A stretch of 7,394 nucleotides of DNA, taken from contig JAFZRK010000123.1 in the NCBI GenBank assembly GCA_017619905.1, positions 1-7,394 of the forward strand, read 5' to 3'. The notes beneath the pieces are model-generated. The model had not been told where the DNA came from, ran no database searches, and worked only from the letters and a program-made list of their open reading frames with translations. The first letter of the stretch is position 1. Every line of letters begins with the position of its first letter. A program made the position numbers and the translations under genes. Shown here in pieces: positions 1-6,174 of the stretch. The stretch comes from Bacillota bacterium (GTDB lineage Bacteria > Bacillota > Clostridia > Peptostreptococcales > Anaerovoracaceae).

Positions 1-131
1 AACTGCCTGTCCGTGTGGATCTTGTAGGGAGCGGCCATGACGGCCTTCTTCCACTCGCGGCGCTGGTCGTCCATCTCCACCGCGTCGATCTGCTTCAGCA
101 GATCCATGTCGACCTTTACTGCAGGTTCCAT
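1..131 (-). CDS. Unidentified protein, N-terminal fragment (possibly a glycyl radical enzyme)
   Basis: Only the first 43 codons are in the window; the rest lies beyond base 1. The start is ATG at 129-131 (complement), with an AAGGAG ribosome binding site at 140-145, 8 nt upstream. The visible peptide begins MEPAVKVDMDLLKQ and is charged and helical-looking, with a later stretch VMAAPYKIHTDRQ. It has no signal peptide or membrane segment. The APYKIHTDR stretch loosely resembles the early helices of pyruvate formate-lyase-like glycyl radical enzymes, where an Arg/Glu-rich segment precedes the barrel. This is from memory and weak, and no catalytic residue is visible. The gene is divergent from a LysR regulator, with a LysR-type palindrome at about -63 of its predicted promoter, so it is probably a target of that regulator. 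That it is a real gene is well supported; its function is open. Confidence 0.6.
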   Translation of the reverse strand, partial: MEPAVKVDMDLLKQIDAVEMDDQRREWKKAVMAAPYKIHTDRQ

Positions 132-139
132 TTATGTGT

Positions 140-145
140 CTCCTT
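140..145 (-). promoter_or_regulatory. Ribosome binding site of the leftward partial gene
   Basis: The minus strand reads AAGGAG, 8 nt before the ATG at 131. It fixes the start of the truncated leftward gene, whose open frame is otherwise too short to judge. Confidence 0.75.
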
Positions 146-183
146 CTGATGCTTCGAGGAATAGTATGCTTGTTCCTATTATC

Positions 184-212
184 ATTATCCGACTAAAGTT
201 CCTCCGGGGCAA
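184..212 (-). promoter_or_regulatory. Predicted sigma-70 promoter of the leftward partial gene
   Basis: On the minus strand a -35 box TTGCCC (207-212) and a -10 box GATAAT (184-189) are separated by exactly 17 bp. Transcription would start near 177, giving a leader of about 45 nt. The -35 is imperfect, which suits a promoter that needs an activator, and a palindrome lies just upstream at 232-248. Confidence 0.5.
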
Positions 213-231
213 TAAGCCCTGTGTATACCGC

Positions 232-248
232 ATCAACTTTTTGTTGAT
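232..248. promoter_or_regulatory. Palindromic candidate LysR binding site
   Basis: A perfect inverted repeat: ATCAAC (232-237), spacer TTTTT, GTTGAT (243-248). It lies between the divergent gene pair. Its centre is about 63 bp upstream of the predicted leftward start point and about 61 bp upstream of the predicted rightward one. LysR-type regulators typically hold a recognition site near -65 of an activated promoter. The classical T-N11-A spacing is not exact here, since the symmetric T and A are 13 bp apart. Assignment to the adjacent regulator is inference. Confidence 0.5.
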
Positions 249-285
249 AATTTTGGCTCCGGACGGTGTTTTCCGCTGCCTTTTC

Positions 286-294
286 TGATATACT
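286..294 (+). promoter_or_regulatory. Predicted extended -10 promoter of the LysR gene
   Basis: TATACT at 289-294 is preceded by TG at 286-287, forming a TGnTATACT extended -10 element. There is no good -35 box 17 bp upstream, which extended -10 promoters can tolerate. The start point would be near 301, giving a leader of about 85 nt before the ATG at 387. I see no convincing regulatory RNA in that leader. Confidence 0.45.
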
Positions 295-386
295 GTAAAC
301 GGCGCCCTGCGGATGCGGACAATGTTCCGGACACGCCCCGGCAGACTGCCTGCGGACGTACCGCGGAGCGCGCGGAAAGGACCTTC

Positions 387-1274
387 ATGGACACCAAACA
401 GCTTAAATACTTTCTGGAGATCTACCGGCTCCAGAGCTTTACGGAGGCGGCGAAGAGCTGCTTCATAACCACCCAGGGCATGCACGTCTCCATCAAGCGG
501 CTGGAGGAACAGCTCGGCTGCCGGCTCTTCGTCAGGGCCAGCGACGGCATAAAACTTACGGAGGCAGGAGAATACCTGCTGCCGCGCGCGAAAGAGATAG
601 TGCGGCTCTGCACGGAAACGACGGAGCATTTCGACCGCGAGACGGAAAAGGACCGTTCGGTGACGGTGCTGTTCGTCCGTGGCACCGTGGAGCTTCTGGC
701 CATGCCTGCCATCTCCGAGTTCCAGTCCCTGATACCGGACGCGGACGTAAAGCTGCGCGTGGAGCAGGACCTTCTGTGCATGCAGGCCGTGGCGGGCGGC
801 GAAGCGGACCTGGCAGTGTGTTCCGGACCGGTCCATTCCAAGGAGCTGTCCAAAAGGCCGCTCCTTACCCGCAGAAACTTCCTGGTGATAAACAAGAACG
901 ATCCTCTGGCGAAAAAGGAGACCGTCACCATAGACGACCTCAGGGACCTGGACCTTGCTCTGCCCAGGGAGAACGTGTCGATACGCAACACGGTGCTGGC
1001 GCTGTGCAGGGAGCACGGCTTCGAACCGGACTTCATAGAGAACGACGAGCCGCGCACCGCGTTCAACTGCGCGGAGATGGGGCTGCAGGCCGGAATAGTA
1101 AACGAGATATCCGCCAGCAAGCTCGACCGGGAATATAAGAATACTGTCATCATCCCGTTCACGGACCCGGGGATGAGCTGGGAGGTCTTCCTTATTAAGC
1201 GCAAGGACGCGCCGCACACGCGCGCGGCCGCAGCGCTGGAGTCCTGCCTGCTTAAAAAGGCAAAAGAGATCTGA
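387..1274 (+). CDS. LysR-family transcriptional regulator
   Basis: A 295-aa DNA-binding regulator of normal length for the family. Residues 1-60 form the winged HTH, opening with MDTKQLKYFLEIYRLQSFTEAA and continuing through VSIKRLEEQLGCRLFVR, the typical LysR signature. Residues of about 90-290 form the two-lobed effector-binding domain (VTVLFVRG at the first strand, EADLAVCSGP in the middle). The start ATG has GAAAGGA at 375-381, about 5 nt upstream. It is transcribed away from a truncated leftward gene, the classical arrangement for a LysR regulator and its target, and a palindrome at 232-248 lies between them. The effector cannot be told from sequence. It stands alone, as a strong terminator follows. 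Family assignment is secure; target and ligand are inference. Confidence 0.95.
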   Translation: MDTKQLKYFLEIYRLQSFTEAAKSCFITTQGMHVSIKRLEEQLGCRLFVRASDGIKLTEAGEYLLPRAKEIVRLCTETTEHFDRETEKDRSVTVLFVRGTVELLAMPAISEFQSLIPDADVKLRVEQDLLCMQAVAGGEADLAVCSGPVHSKELSKRPLLTRRNFLVINKNDPLAKKETVTIDDLRDLDLALPRENVSIRNTVLALCREHGFEPDFIENDEPRTAFNCAEMGLQAGIVNEISASKLDREYKNTVIIPFTDPGMSWEVFLIKRKDAPHTRAAAALESCLLKKAKEI

Positions 1275-1294
1275 CCTTACAAAGACATTAAAAG

Positions 1295-1326
1295 AGCCGG
1301 AGCGCTGTGCTCCGGCTTTGTTTTTT
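1295..1326 (+). terminator. Rho-independent terminator after the LysR gene
   Basis: A 9-bp GC-rich stem, AGCCGGAGC (1295-1303) paired with GCTCCGGCT (1309-1317), has a 5-nt loop and is followed by TTGTTTTTT. It starts 20 nt after the LysR stop. Read leftward it is followed by CTTTT, a weaker U tract, so it may also end the converging operon whose last stop codon is at 1363. Confidence 0.9.
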
Positions 1327-1362
1327 CAGAAGATAAAGGGGGACGATCCTCCGGGTCGCTTA

Positions 1363-2832
1363 TCAGTCCAGTATCACTATGCGGCCTTCCACGTGGGCGT
1401 CCAGACCGTCGTTCGTGGAGAAGTACTCCTCGATTATGTTGTTGACGGAAGTGGCTACCACGCGCGGCTTCATGTTCTTCTTTACTTCCTCGAGCGGAAC
1501 GCCCAGGAACTCGTCGAAGTTGCTGAAATGGTACTTCTGAAGGCCGATCTTTATCCTCATGCCGTCCGTAATGTCCTCGCCGTTGAACTTCAGCTCCTCT
1601 ATGGTGTGCGTGGACTTGCGGTACACTATGCGCACGCCCTTGGAGAACTGGTAGAACTCGGTCTCGCCCACCCAGGCGTCGTCGCGCATGAGGTGCTGCA
1701 CCATCTGACGGAACTGCGCGCCGGTGAGCTCCACCATGTGCAGGGTGTCGTCGAACGGCGTGTTCTCCACCATGTCCTGATACTCAATGACGGGCCCCAG
1801 CTCCTTCTTGCGTATGCTTCCGGAGCCGAACATCATCACATCGAAGCTTGCCTCCCACGCCATGCAGTCCGCGTAGAGGTTGCCCATCTCCGTCTCCTGC
1901 TCGCGGCTGGGGTGCGTAAGCTTTCTGGCCCAGCGGGTGACCACCCTCTTGTACTTGCTGTCAGTCTGGGTGCGGTAGCTGTCCAGCAGGTCCTCCAGCA
2001 CCTCGTCCTTTGGGGCGGTGTCTTCGTTGATGGGGACGCACTTCCAGCGGAAGTCCTCTATGGTCTTCTTTTCCTGGTCGTACTGGATGTCTATCTGACC
2101 GATTATGCCGGTGCCGGTGCCTGCCTGCACGATGGGGATGCCGTTGACGACTTCCGGCTTATCCATGAAGGTGTGCGAATGGCCGCCTATTATCATGTTG
2201 ACGCCCCAGTCCGGATCCAGCATGCCCGCCAGCTTTATGTCGTTCTCAAGCCCTATGTGAGTAAGCAGCACGGTCATGTCCGTGCGGACCGTGCGGTAGT
2301 TGTCGCAGATTATGCCTACTTCCTTGGCCGCCGCCTCAAGATCTATGAAGGAGCCGATTATCTTCTCGCTCCTGGTGGAGGCCAGGACCTCGTCCGTAAG
2401 TATGCCTATGAACAGGATCTTCATGCCGCCGACTTCCAGATTGATGTAAGGCGTAAAGACCCTGGCGTTATTCATGGTTATGAACAGGTTGGCGTTGACG
2501 ATGGGGAACTTGGCGCATTTCTCAAGGAAAAGCAGGTGCGCGAAGCCGTAGTCCACCTCGTGGTTGCCTATGGTGGCAACGTCCGGGCGCAGCGTGTTCA
2601 TAAGGTCTATCGTGGACAGGCCCTGATACTCCGAGTCTATTACGGAGCCGCGGAACATGTCGCCGGCCATTGCGTATATGACGTTCTCCTTCTCGCCGCG
2701 GACCTTCTTCACGTAGCCGCCGAGCCGGGGCAGTCCGCCCACTTCCTTGCAGTCCACTTCCTTCGGCAGGAAATCTCCGTGAAGGTCGTTGGAGTGGAGT
2801 ATCGTTAGTTTCTTTATGCTGTCTTCCGCCAT
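1363..2832 (-). CDS. 5'-nucleotidase-family metallophosphoesterase, cytosolic (YunD-like)
   Basis: A 489-aa two-domain enzyme of the 5'-nucleotidase / 2',3'-cyclic phosphodiesterase / UDP-sugar hydrolase family, which removes phosphate from nucleotides or related esters. The metallophosphoesterase domain (about 8-260) has the full dimetal site: SNDLHG (D16, H18), AGD (D58), GNHE (N90, H91), LTHIG (H192) and GGHSH (H218, H220). The C-terminal 5'-nucleotidase substrate domain (about 290-475) shows EMGNLYAD at 315-322 and GSGSIRKKEL at 336-345, the latter in place of the more usual NGGGIR. There is no signal peptide, whereas most relatives are secreted or periplasmic; this one should act in the cytoplasm, as proposed for Bacillus YunD. 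AAGGAGG at 2841-2847 lies 8 nt before the ATG. It is the last gene of a probable three-gene operon, 59 nt after the metallo-hydrolase. The exact substrate is unknown. Confidence 0.93.
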   Translation of the reverse strand: MAEDSIKKLTILHSNDLHGDFLPKEVDCKEVGGLPRLGGYVKKVRGEKENVIYAMAGDMFRGSVIDSEYQGLSTIDLMNTLRPDVATIGNHEVDYGFAHLLFLEKCAKFPIVNANLFITMNNARVFTPYINLEVGGMKILFIGILTDEVLASTRSEKIIGSFIDLEAAAKEVGIICDNYRTVRTDMTVLLTHIGLENDIKLAGMLDPDWGVNMIIGGHSHTFMDKPEVVNGIPIVQAGTGTGIIGQIDIQYDQEKKTIEDFRWKCVPINEDTAPKDEVLEDLLDSYRTQTDSKYKRVVTRWARKLTHPSREQETEMGNLYADCMAWEASFDVMMFGSGSIRKKELGPVIEYQDMVENTPFDDTLHMVELTGAQFRQMVQHLMRDDAWVGETEFYQFSKGVRIVYRKSTHTIEELKFNGEDITDGMRIKIGLQKYHFSNFDEFLGVPLEEVKKNMKPRVVATSVNNIIEEYFSTNDGLDAHVEGRIVILD

Positions 2833-2840
2833 TTAAGCGT

Positions 2841-2847
2841 CCTCCTT
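2841..2847 (-). promoter_or_regulatory. Strong ribosome binding site of the 5'-nucleotidase gene
   Basis: The minus strand reads AAGGAGG, a full match to the anti-Shine-Dalgarno core, 8 nt before the ATG at 2832. It contrasts with the upstream gene of the same operon, which has no visible site. Confidence 0.85.
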
Positions 2848-2857
2848 ATCGTGTGCT

Positions 2858-2873
2858 GCCGGCATCTGCCGGC
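2858..2873 (-). other. Intercistronic hairpin
   Basis: Two GCCGGC hexamers (2858-2863 and 2868-2873) flank a 4-nt loop, forming a compact GC stem in the 59-nt gap between the metallo-hydrolase and the 5'-nucleotidase. Reading leftward no U tract follows, so it does not look like a terminator. It may protect or separate the two halves of the mRNA. Read rightward it is followed by a T-rich stretch, but no rightward gene ends here. Confidence 0.45.
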
Positions 2874-2891
2874 GCTTGTTTTTGCTTAGGT

Positions 2892-3878
2892 TTACTGCTC
2901 CGCGAGCCGGTACGTTATGTACGGCTCGGTCTCTTCGCGGACGATGACGCCGTCCACCACCAGTTTGTCCAGATGCGACATGCACTCGCCCGCCGCAAAC
3001 CACATCTGCGCGGGAGGCATGGAACCGTCCGGGTCCAGATGTATCTTCCACTTCATGCGCCTCGCTATCTCGTAAGCCGTTAGCCCGGGAGCGTCCGCTA
3101 CGATGCCGGTCACCTCGTCCAGGCGGCGCTGATGGTGCCGCAGTATGCTGTCTATGCGCTCGTAGTAGTTGCCGGGGCTGCGGTGTCCGGGCAGAGCCAG
3201 ATACACGTCCAGGTCTCTGGAGCGTTCCAGACTGTCCAGATACTCCTGAAGCGCGTTGCCCACGCCCGGCCAGCAGGTGATGTTGGGGGTGATGTCGAAG
3301 AGCACGTGGTCGCCGGTGAACAGGACCTTTTTGTCCTCTATGTAGAACATGCTGTTTCCGGGGGTGTGGCCCGGGACCAGTATCATCTTCAGACGTACGT
3401 TGCCGGTGTCTATTACGTCCCCGTCCTGAAGGCCCACGAACTTCTCCTCGTCGAAGAAGCGCTCGCGCTTGTCGGTCTCCGGCCCGTGGCTGAGCATCCG
3501 CTGGTAGGTCCGCTCGTCAACGCCCTCACGGCGGTCGCGCTCCGCCCGCTTGTAGCCCTTGCTCTTGTAGTATGTGAGCACGCCCTGATGATCGGTCTCG
3601 CTAATGTAGATGTGCTTGTCCGGCCCGCAGAACCAGTGGTTGAGGCCTGTGTGGTCCGCGTGCAGGTGCGTGTTTATTATGTTGATCCTGCTGATATCGG
3701 CGCCCAGATCCTTGAGCGAGCCGCACAGAGACTCCTCGCAGGCAGCGGTGTTGAAGCCCGTGTCCATCAGAAAATCTTCCTCCGCGCCGCGGAAGAAGTA
3801 CGAGTTGAGCGACCCCAGCGCGCTTCCGGCCAGGGGCACCTTTATGCAGTATATGCTGTCGTCTATCTGCTGGATCAT
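2892..3878 (-). CDS. Metallo-beta-lactamase-fold hydrolase with C-terminal winged-helix-like region
   Basis: A 328-aa zinc-dependent hydrolase of the MBL superfamily. The metal site is complete: THLHADH at 70-76 (H71, H73, D75, H76), PGHTPG at 169-174 (H171), TGDH at 188-191 (D190) and PGHRSP at 230-235 (H232). The N-terminus resembles MBL hydrolases that start with an I-x-P-L-x-G-S-x-LGS-LN strand pattern, supporting this start. Residues of about 245-325 form an added C-terminal helical, winged-helix-like region (LTAYEIARRM, MSHLDKLVVDGVI), as in LACTB2-like members. There is no signal peptide. No Shine-Dalgarno is visible next to the ATG; the only purine-rich stretch (GGAGCAG) is over 30 nt upstream, so translation may be weak or depend on the gene before it. 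It is the middle gene of the operon. The substrate (thioester, nucleic acid, lactone or other) cannot be told. Confidence 0.9.
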   Translation of the reverse strand: MIQQIDDSIYCIKVPLAGSALGSLNSYFFRGAEEDFLMDTGFNTAACEESLCGSLKDLGADISRINIINTHLHADHTGLNHWFCGPDKHIYISETDHQGVLTYYKSKGYKRAERDRREGVDERTYQRMLSHGPETDKRERFFDEEKFVGLQDGDVIDTGNVRLKMILVPGHTPGNSMFYIEDKKVLFTGDHVLFDITPNITCWPGVGNALQEYLDSLERSRDLDVYLALPGHRSPGNYYERIDSILRHHQRRLDEVTGIVADAPGLTAYEIARRMKWKIHLDPDGSMPPAQMWFAAGECMSHLDKLVVDGVIVREETEPYITYRLAEQ

Positions 3879-3917
3879 TATGTGTGAACTATATCGGATC
3901 TATACGCTGCTCCGGGC

Positions 3918-4379
3918 CTATTTGCCTATGCCCAGGTAGTTGTCGACGCACTCCACCAGCTGCTCGTCCGGGTCCGGCGACACCTTGCCGTAGTTGGAGT
4001 GGCTGCCGTCCTCGTCCCATGAGCAGAGCACCGGGAAGCCGCCTTCCAGGTCCTCGCCCTTCTCGATGGTGTAGAACGCCAGCTTGTCGAAATCCTTATT
4101 GAAGAAGCAGATTGCTCCGAAGCAAAGCGGCGCGTCCTGCGGCTTGGGATACTTTATCCTTAATGCCATGGCGTCGTCGCTCACCTCCACCGGCTCGGCC
4201 TTGAACTCGCCGGCGCGGAAAGTGTTCTCCACCTCGCCGCGGGCCAGGAGCTCGCTGAGTATCTCGAAGAGCGCGGTATCCTTCTCGGACAGGACGCCCA
4301 CGAACTCCTTCGGGGAGTCGTAGAACCACATCGGCAGGAGCCGGTGCTGGAAGTGATAAAGTACCTGCTGAACAGTCAT
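3918..4379 (-). CDS. Conserved-looking protein of unknown function, 153 aa
   Basis: I do not recognise this protein. The open frame runs upstream to 4508, but I place the start at ATG 4379. The sequence from there (MTVQQVLYHFQHRLLPMWFY) looks structured, while the upstream 43 codons are Arg/Thr-rich and non-protein-like. AAAGGG also lies 8 nt before this ATG, and a predicted promoter at 4480-4508 would place the longer start at its -35 box. The protein is acidic and soluble, with no signal or membrane segment. A helical N-terminal half (1-60) is followed by an alternating strand-like half (70-125: MALRIKYP, LCFGAICFFN, AFYTIEKGED, FPVLCSWDEDG) and a short helix (138-149). It is first in the operon, with 39 nt before the metallo-hydrolase. 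Its shape recalls small SMI1/Imm-type or NTF2-like folds, but this is only an impression. Confidence 0.75.
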   Translation of the reverse strand: MTVQQVLYHFQHRLLPMWFYDSPKEFVGVLSEKDTALFEILSELLARGEVENTFRAGEFKAEPVEVSDDAMALRIKYPKPQDAPLCFGAICFFNKDFDKLAFYTIEKGEDLEGGFPVLCSWDEDGSHSNYGKVSPDPDEQLVECVDNYLGIGK

Positions 4380-4423
4380 AGTTTTAACCCTTTGTATTGC
4401 CGTTTTGTTATATCGGTCGGTTC

Positions 4424-4466
4424 GTGCGGTCCGCCGGATCTGGCTGCAGGTCCGCGCAGGCCGCAC
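4424..4466 (-). other. GC-rich structured leader of the three-gene operon
   Basis: Complementary arms GTGCGG (4424-4429) and CCGCAC (4461-4466) enclose 31 nt in the predicted 94-nt leader, with one arm starting about 7 nt from the predicted RNA 5' end. It could be a stabilising 5' stem. No known riboswitch class is recognisable, and there is no terminator-like U tract. Confidence 0.3.
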
Positions 4467-4479
4467 ATTCTGACATTTT

Positions 4480-4508
4480 ATTTTATCACACAGGCCGCTG
4501 TTGTTCAA
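4480..4508 (-). promoter_or_regulatory. Predicted sigma-70 promoter of the unknown protein / MBL / 5'-nucleotidase operon
   Basis: On the minus strand a -35 box TTGAAC (4503-4508) and a -10 box TAAAAT (4480-4485) are separated by exactly 17 bp. The start point would be near 4473, leaving a leader of about 94 nt before the ATG at 4379. It lies back to back with the M42 promoter, with only 10 bp between the two -35 boxes. Confidence 0.65.
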
Positions 4509-4518
4509 ACCTGCGCAC

Positions 4519-4547
4519 TTGAGAAAAGCGCGTCGCGGCTATATAAT
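4519..4547 (+). promoter_or_regulatory. Near-consensus sigma-70 promoter of the M42 aminopeptidase gene
   Basis: TTGAGA (4519-4524) and a perfect TATAAT (4542-4547) are separated by exactly 17 bp. Transcription would start near 4554, giving a leader of about 62 nt. The leader contains a small hairpin, CCGGC (4567-4571) with GCCGG (4576-4580), and then the AAAGGAG site at 4603-4609. Confidence 0.8.
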
Positions 4548-4615
4548 TGATAGCGAAAAAAAGACGCCGGCCAGCGCCGGACAACGAAGAGACCAACGAG
4601 GCAAAGGAGATAACT

Positions 4616-5650
4616 ATGAAGTGCTTCGACGAAAAATACTGTTTAAAGACATTCGAGCGGCTGCTCGCCTGCGACAGCACCACCGGCCAGTCCGAGGAGA
4701 TCCAGGACCTGGTCTGCGTCATACTTAAGGAGCTGGGCTGCGAACCCGTAAAGACCCACAAGGGCGGCGTCATTGCGGAGATCGGCGGCGAAGGAAACGC
4801 GCTGGCTGTAACGGCTCATGTGGATGACATAGGTCTTATGGTGCGAAAGATCAACCCGGACGGCACGCTCAACGTCTGCCCGGTGGGCGGCCTGTATCCG
4901 TTCTACTGCGTCATGGACAACGTGCGCGTCCACACCAGAAAAGGCGGCGTGTTTACGGGGACGGTCTGCCGCACCCCCAACTCCATACACGTCACGGAGG
5001 AGGAACTGCGCGACAAGCCGGGCGACTTCCGCAGCAACGTCTGCGTGGTCCTGGACGAGGACGTAAAGACCGCCGAGGATACCCGAAAGCTGGGCATAGA
5101 CACCGGCGACATGATCGCTCTGGACCCGCGCTTTACGGTCTCAAACGGCTACGTTAAATCTCACTTCATCGACGACAAGGCCTGCGCGGCCGTGCTGCTT
5201 ACAGCGATCAAGGCGGTCAGGGATTCCGGCGCGGAGCTGGCCCGCAAGGTGTACGCGTACTTCTCTGTCTACGAGGAGATAGGCCACGGCACCTCCTGGC
5301 TGCCGGGCGACGTGCGCGACGTGCTGGCCATAGACATTGCGCCTGTCGGCCCGGACCAGACCTCGGATGAGAAGAAGGTCTCAATATTCGCCAAGGATTC
5401 GCGCTTCCCGTACCACTGGGTAATGACCAACGAGCTTAAGGCGGCCGCGGAAAAATGCGGAGCGGACCACGTTATAGACGTGTTCACGCCCCACTACGGC
5501 TCCGACGGAGACACCAGCGTGGTGGCCGGCCATGACGTAAGGCACGCGGCCATAGGTCCCGGCACCGCCAACAGCCACGGCTACGAGCGCACCCACGTCG
5601 ACGGCCTGAAGAACACCTACAAGCTCCTGATGGGATACATCCTTAAGTAG
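4616..5650 (+). CDS. M42 family metallo-aminopeptidase (TET/FrvX-like)
   Basis: A 344-aa dizinc or dicobalt peptidase that removes N-terminal residues from short peptides. Family members form dodecameric tetrahedral particles in the cytoplasm. Ligand and catalytic positions are all present: TAHVDDIG at 66-73 (H68, with D70 as modulator), HFIDDKA at 183-189 (bridging Asp D186/D187), YEEIGHG at 219-225 (E220 as general base, E221 as ligand), AIDIAP at 238-243 (D240) and NSHGYERTH at 319-327 (H321). A PDZ-like insertion fits between about 75 and 175. The start is ATG 4616: AAAGGAG lies 6 nt upstream, while the open frame's earlier TTG at 4547 falls inside the -10 box and cannot be translated from this promoter. 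It is monocistronic, with its own promoter and terminator. The specific peptide preference is unknown. Confidence 0.95.
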   Translation: MKCFDEKYCLKTFERLLACDSTTGQSEEIQDLVCVILKELGCEPVKTHKGGVIAEIGGEGNALAVTAHVDDIGLMVRKINPDGTLNVCPVGGLYPFYCVMDNVRVHTRKGGVFTGTVCRTPNSIHVTEEELRDKPGDFRSNVCVVLDEDVKTAEDTRKLGIDTGDMIALDPRFTVSNGYVKSHFIDDKACAAVLLTAIKAVRDSGAELARKVYAYFSVYEEIGHGTSWLPGDVRDVLAIDIAPVGPDQTSDEKKVSIFAKDSRFPYHWVMTNELKAAAEKCGADHVIDVFTPHYGSDGDTSVVAGHDVRHAAIGPGTANSHGYERTHVDGLKNTYKLLMGYILK

Positions 5651-5663
5651 ATGGTTTTAAGAT

Positions 5664-5694
5664 AAAAACGCCCCGCGCTATGCAGGGCGTTTTT
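5664..5694. terminator. Bidirectional Rho-independent terminator
   Basis: AAAAACGCCC (5664-5673) pairs perfectly with GGGCGTTTTT (5685-5694) around an 11-nt loop. It ends in five Ts on each strand, so it serves both the rightward M42 gene (stop at 5650) and the leftward DUF2442-HTH gene (stop at 5710). Confidence 0.92.
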
Positions 5695-5709
5695 GTATAT
5701 CATTCGTGC

Positions 5710-6174
5710 TTATTTATTCAATTCAAATGTGATCACAAGCTTGGCATCCAGCGCCTTTGCGATCCTTTCCAGCGTACCGACCGAGGGGTTTGCGGCGCCT
5801 CGCTCTATTCTGGAAATATCCGACTGATCTATACCGGTAACCGACGAAAGCTCCATCTGAGACATACCCCGCTCCGCGCGCGCGGCTGCCGCGGCATCTC
5901 CGACAGCCACCCCGACAGGCGGTCTTTCCGTGCGGACCGTGACGCCCTCCTCGTAGATCGTTTCAGCTTCAATATCCAGATAGTCATTCCATATAACGCC
6001 GTAGCCGCCGGAAAGTTTCCCGGACAGGAACAGCTCCCGGTCCTCGAGCGCTTTAAGCTGCGGGTACTTATCGAAGAGTACCGCCATGTCGTACTGCTTT
6101 ACCTTTCCGTCCCGGAAAGTAAGCTCCAGCACCGTGCCCTCTCTGAATTCCAGATTCCATGCTCTATGAAACAT
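5710..6174 (-). CDS. DUF2442 domain fused to an Xre-family HTH (probable antitoxin/autorepressor)
   Basis: A 154-aa protein with two parts. Residues 1-80 fit the DUF2442 pattern: LELTFRDGKVKQYDM, a short LxxLxDRELF segment near 41-49, then a strand and DYLDIEAETIYEEGV. Residues of about 90-148 form an Xre/Cro-type HTH (MSQMELSSVTGIDQSDIS, then RIERGAANPSVGTLERIAKA), ending in a strand VITFEL. It probably binds DNA and represses its own promoter; the palindrome at 6459-6478 is the natural site. Its ATG directly follows the TAG of the DUF4160 gene with no gap and no Shine-Dalgarno, so it should be translated by coupling. DUF4160-DUF2442 pairs recur in bacterial genomes and are regarded as toxin-antitoxin-like. 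That role is inference here, and which partner would be toxic is not shown. Confidence 0.88.
   Translation of the reverse strand: MFHRAWNLEFREGTVLELTFRDGKVKQYDMAVLFDKYPQLKALEDRELFLSGKLSGGYGVIWNDYLDIEAETIYEEGVTVRTERPPVGVAVGDAAAAARAERGMSQMELSSVTGIDQSDISRIERGAANPSVGTLERIAKALDAKLVITFELNK

Noticed and set aside
207..219. Short GGGC-AATAA-GCCC palindrome
   Set aside because: Only 4-bp arms, overlapping the predicted -35 of the leftward promoter; it could arise by chance, and the 232-248 palindrome is a much better operator candidate.
37..288. An 83-codon open frame on the plus strand
   Set aside because: It overlaps the leftward partial gene and the divergent promoter region, has Ser/Arg-rich shadow composition and no ribosome binding site.
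132..1217. A 361-codon open frame on the minus strand
   Set aside because: It is antisense to the LysR gene. Its translation is Arg/His/Val-rich with no domain, has no ribosome binding site, and would run through the divergent promoter region.
1318..2808. A 496-codon open frame on the plus strand
   Set aside because: It is the mirror of the 5'-nucleotidase gene, whose motifs are complete on the minus strand. Its translation is rich in Val, Leu, His and Ala with no recognisable motif, as expected of an antisense frame in GC-rich DNA, and it starts inside the LysR terminator.
3132..3887. A 251-codon open frame on the plus strand
   Set aside because: It is antisense to the metallo-hydrolase and shows the same low-complexity Val/Ala/Leu composition; there is no promoter or ribosome binding site.
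4380..4508. N-terminal extension of the 153-aa gene up to 4508
   Set aside because: The upstream ATG sits in the predicted -35 box and the added 43 residues look like translated leader sequence.
4547..4615. N-terminal extension of the M42 gene from TTG 4547
   Set aside because: The TTG overlaps the -10 box TATAAT (4542-4547), so it would not be on the transcript, and the extension is Lys/Arg-rich and unlike the family. ATG 4616 has AAAGGAG 6 nt upstream.
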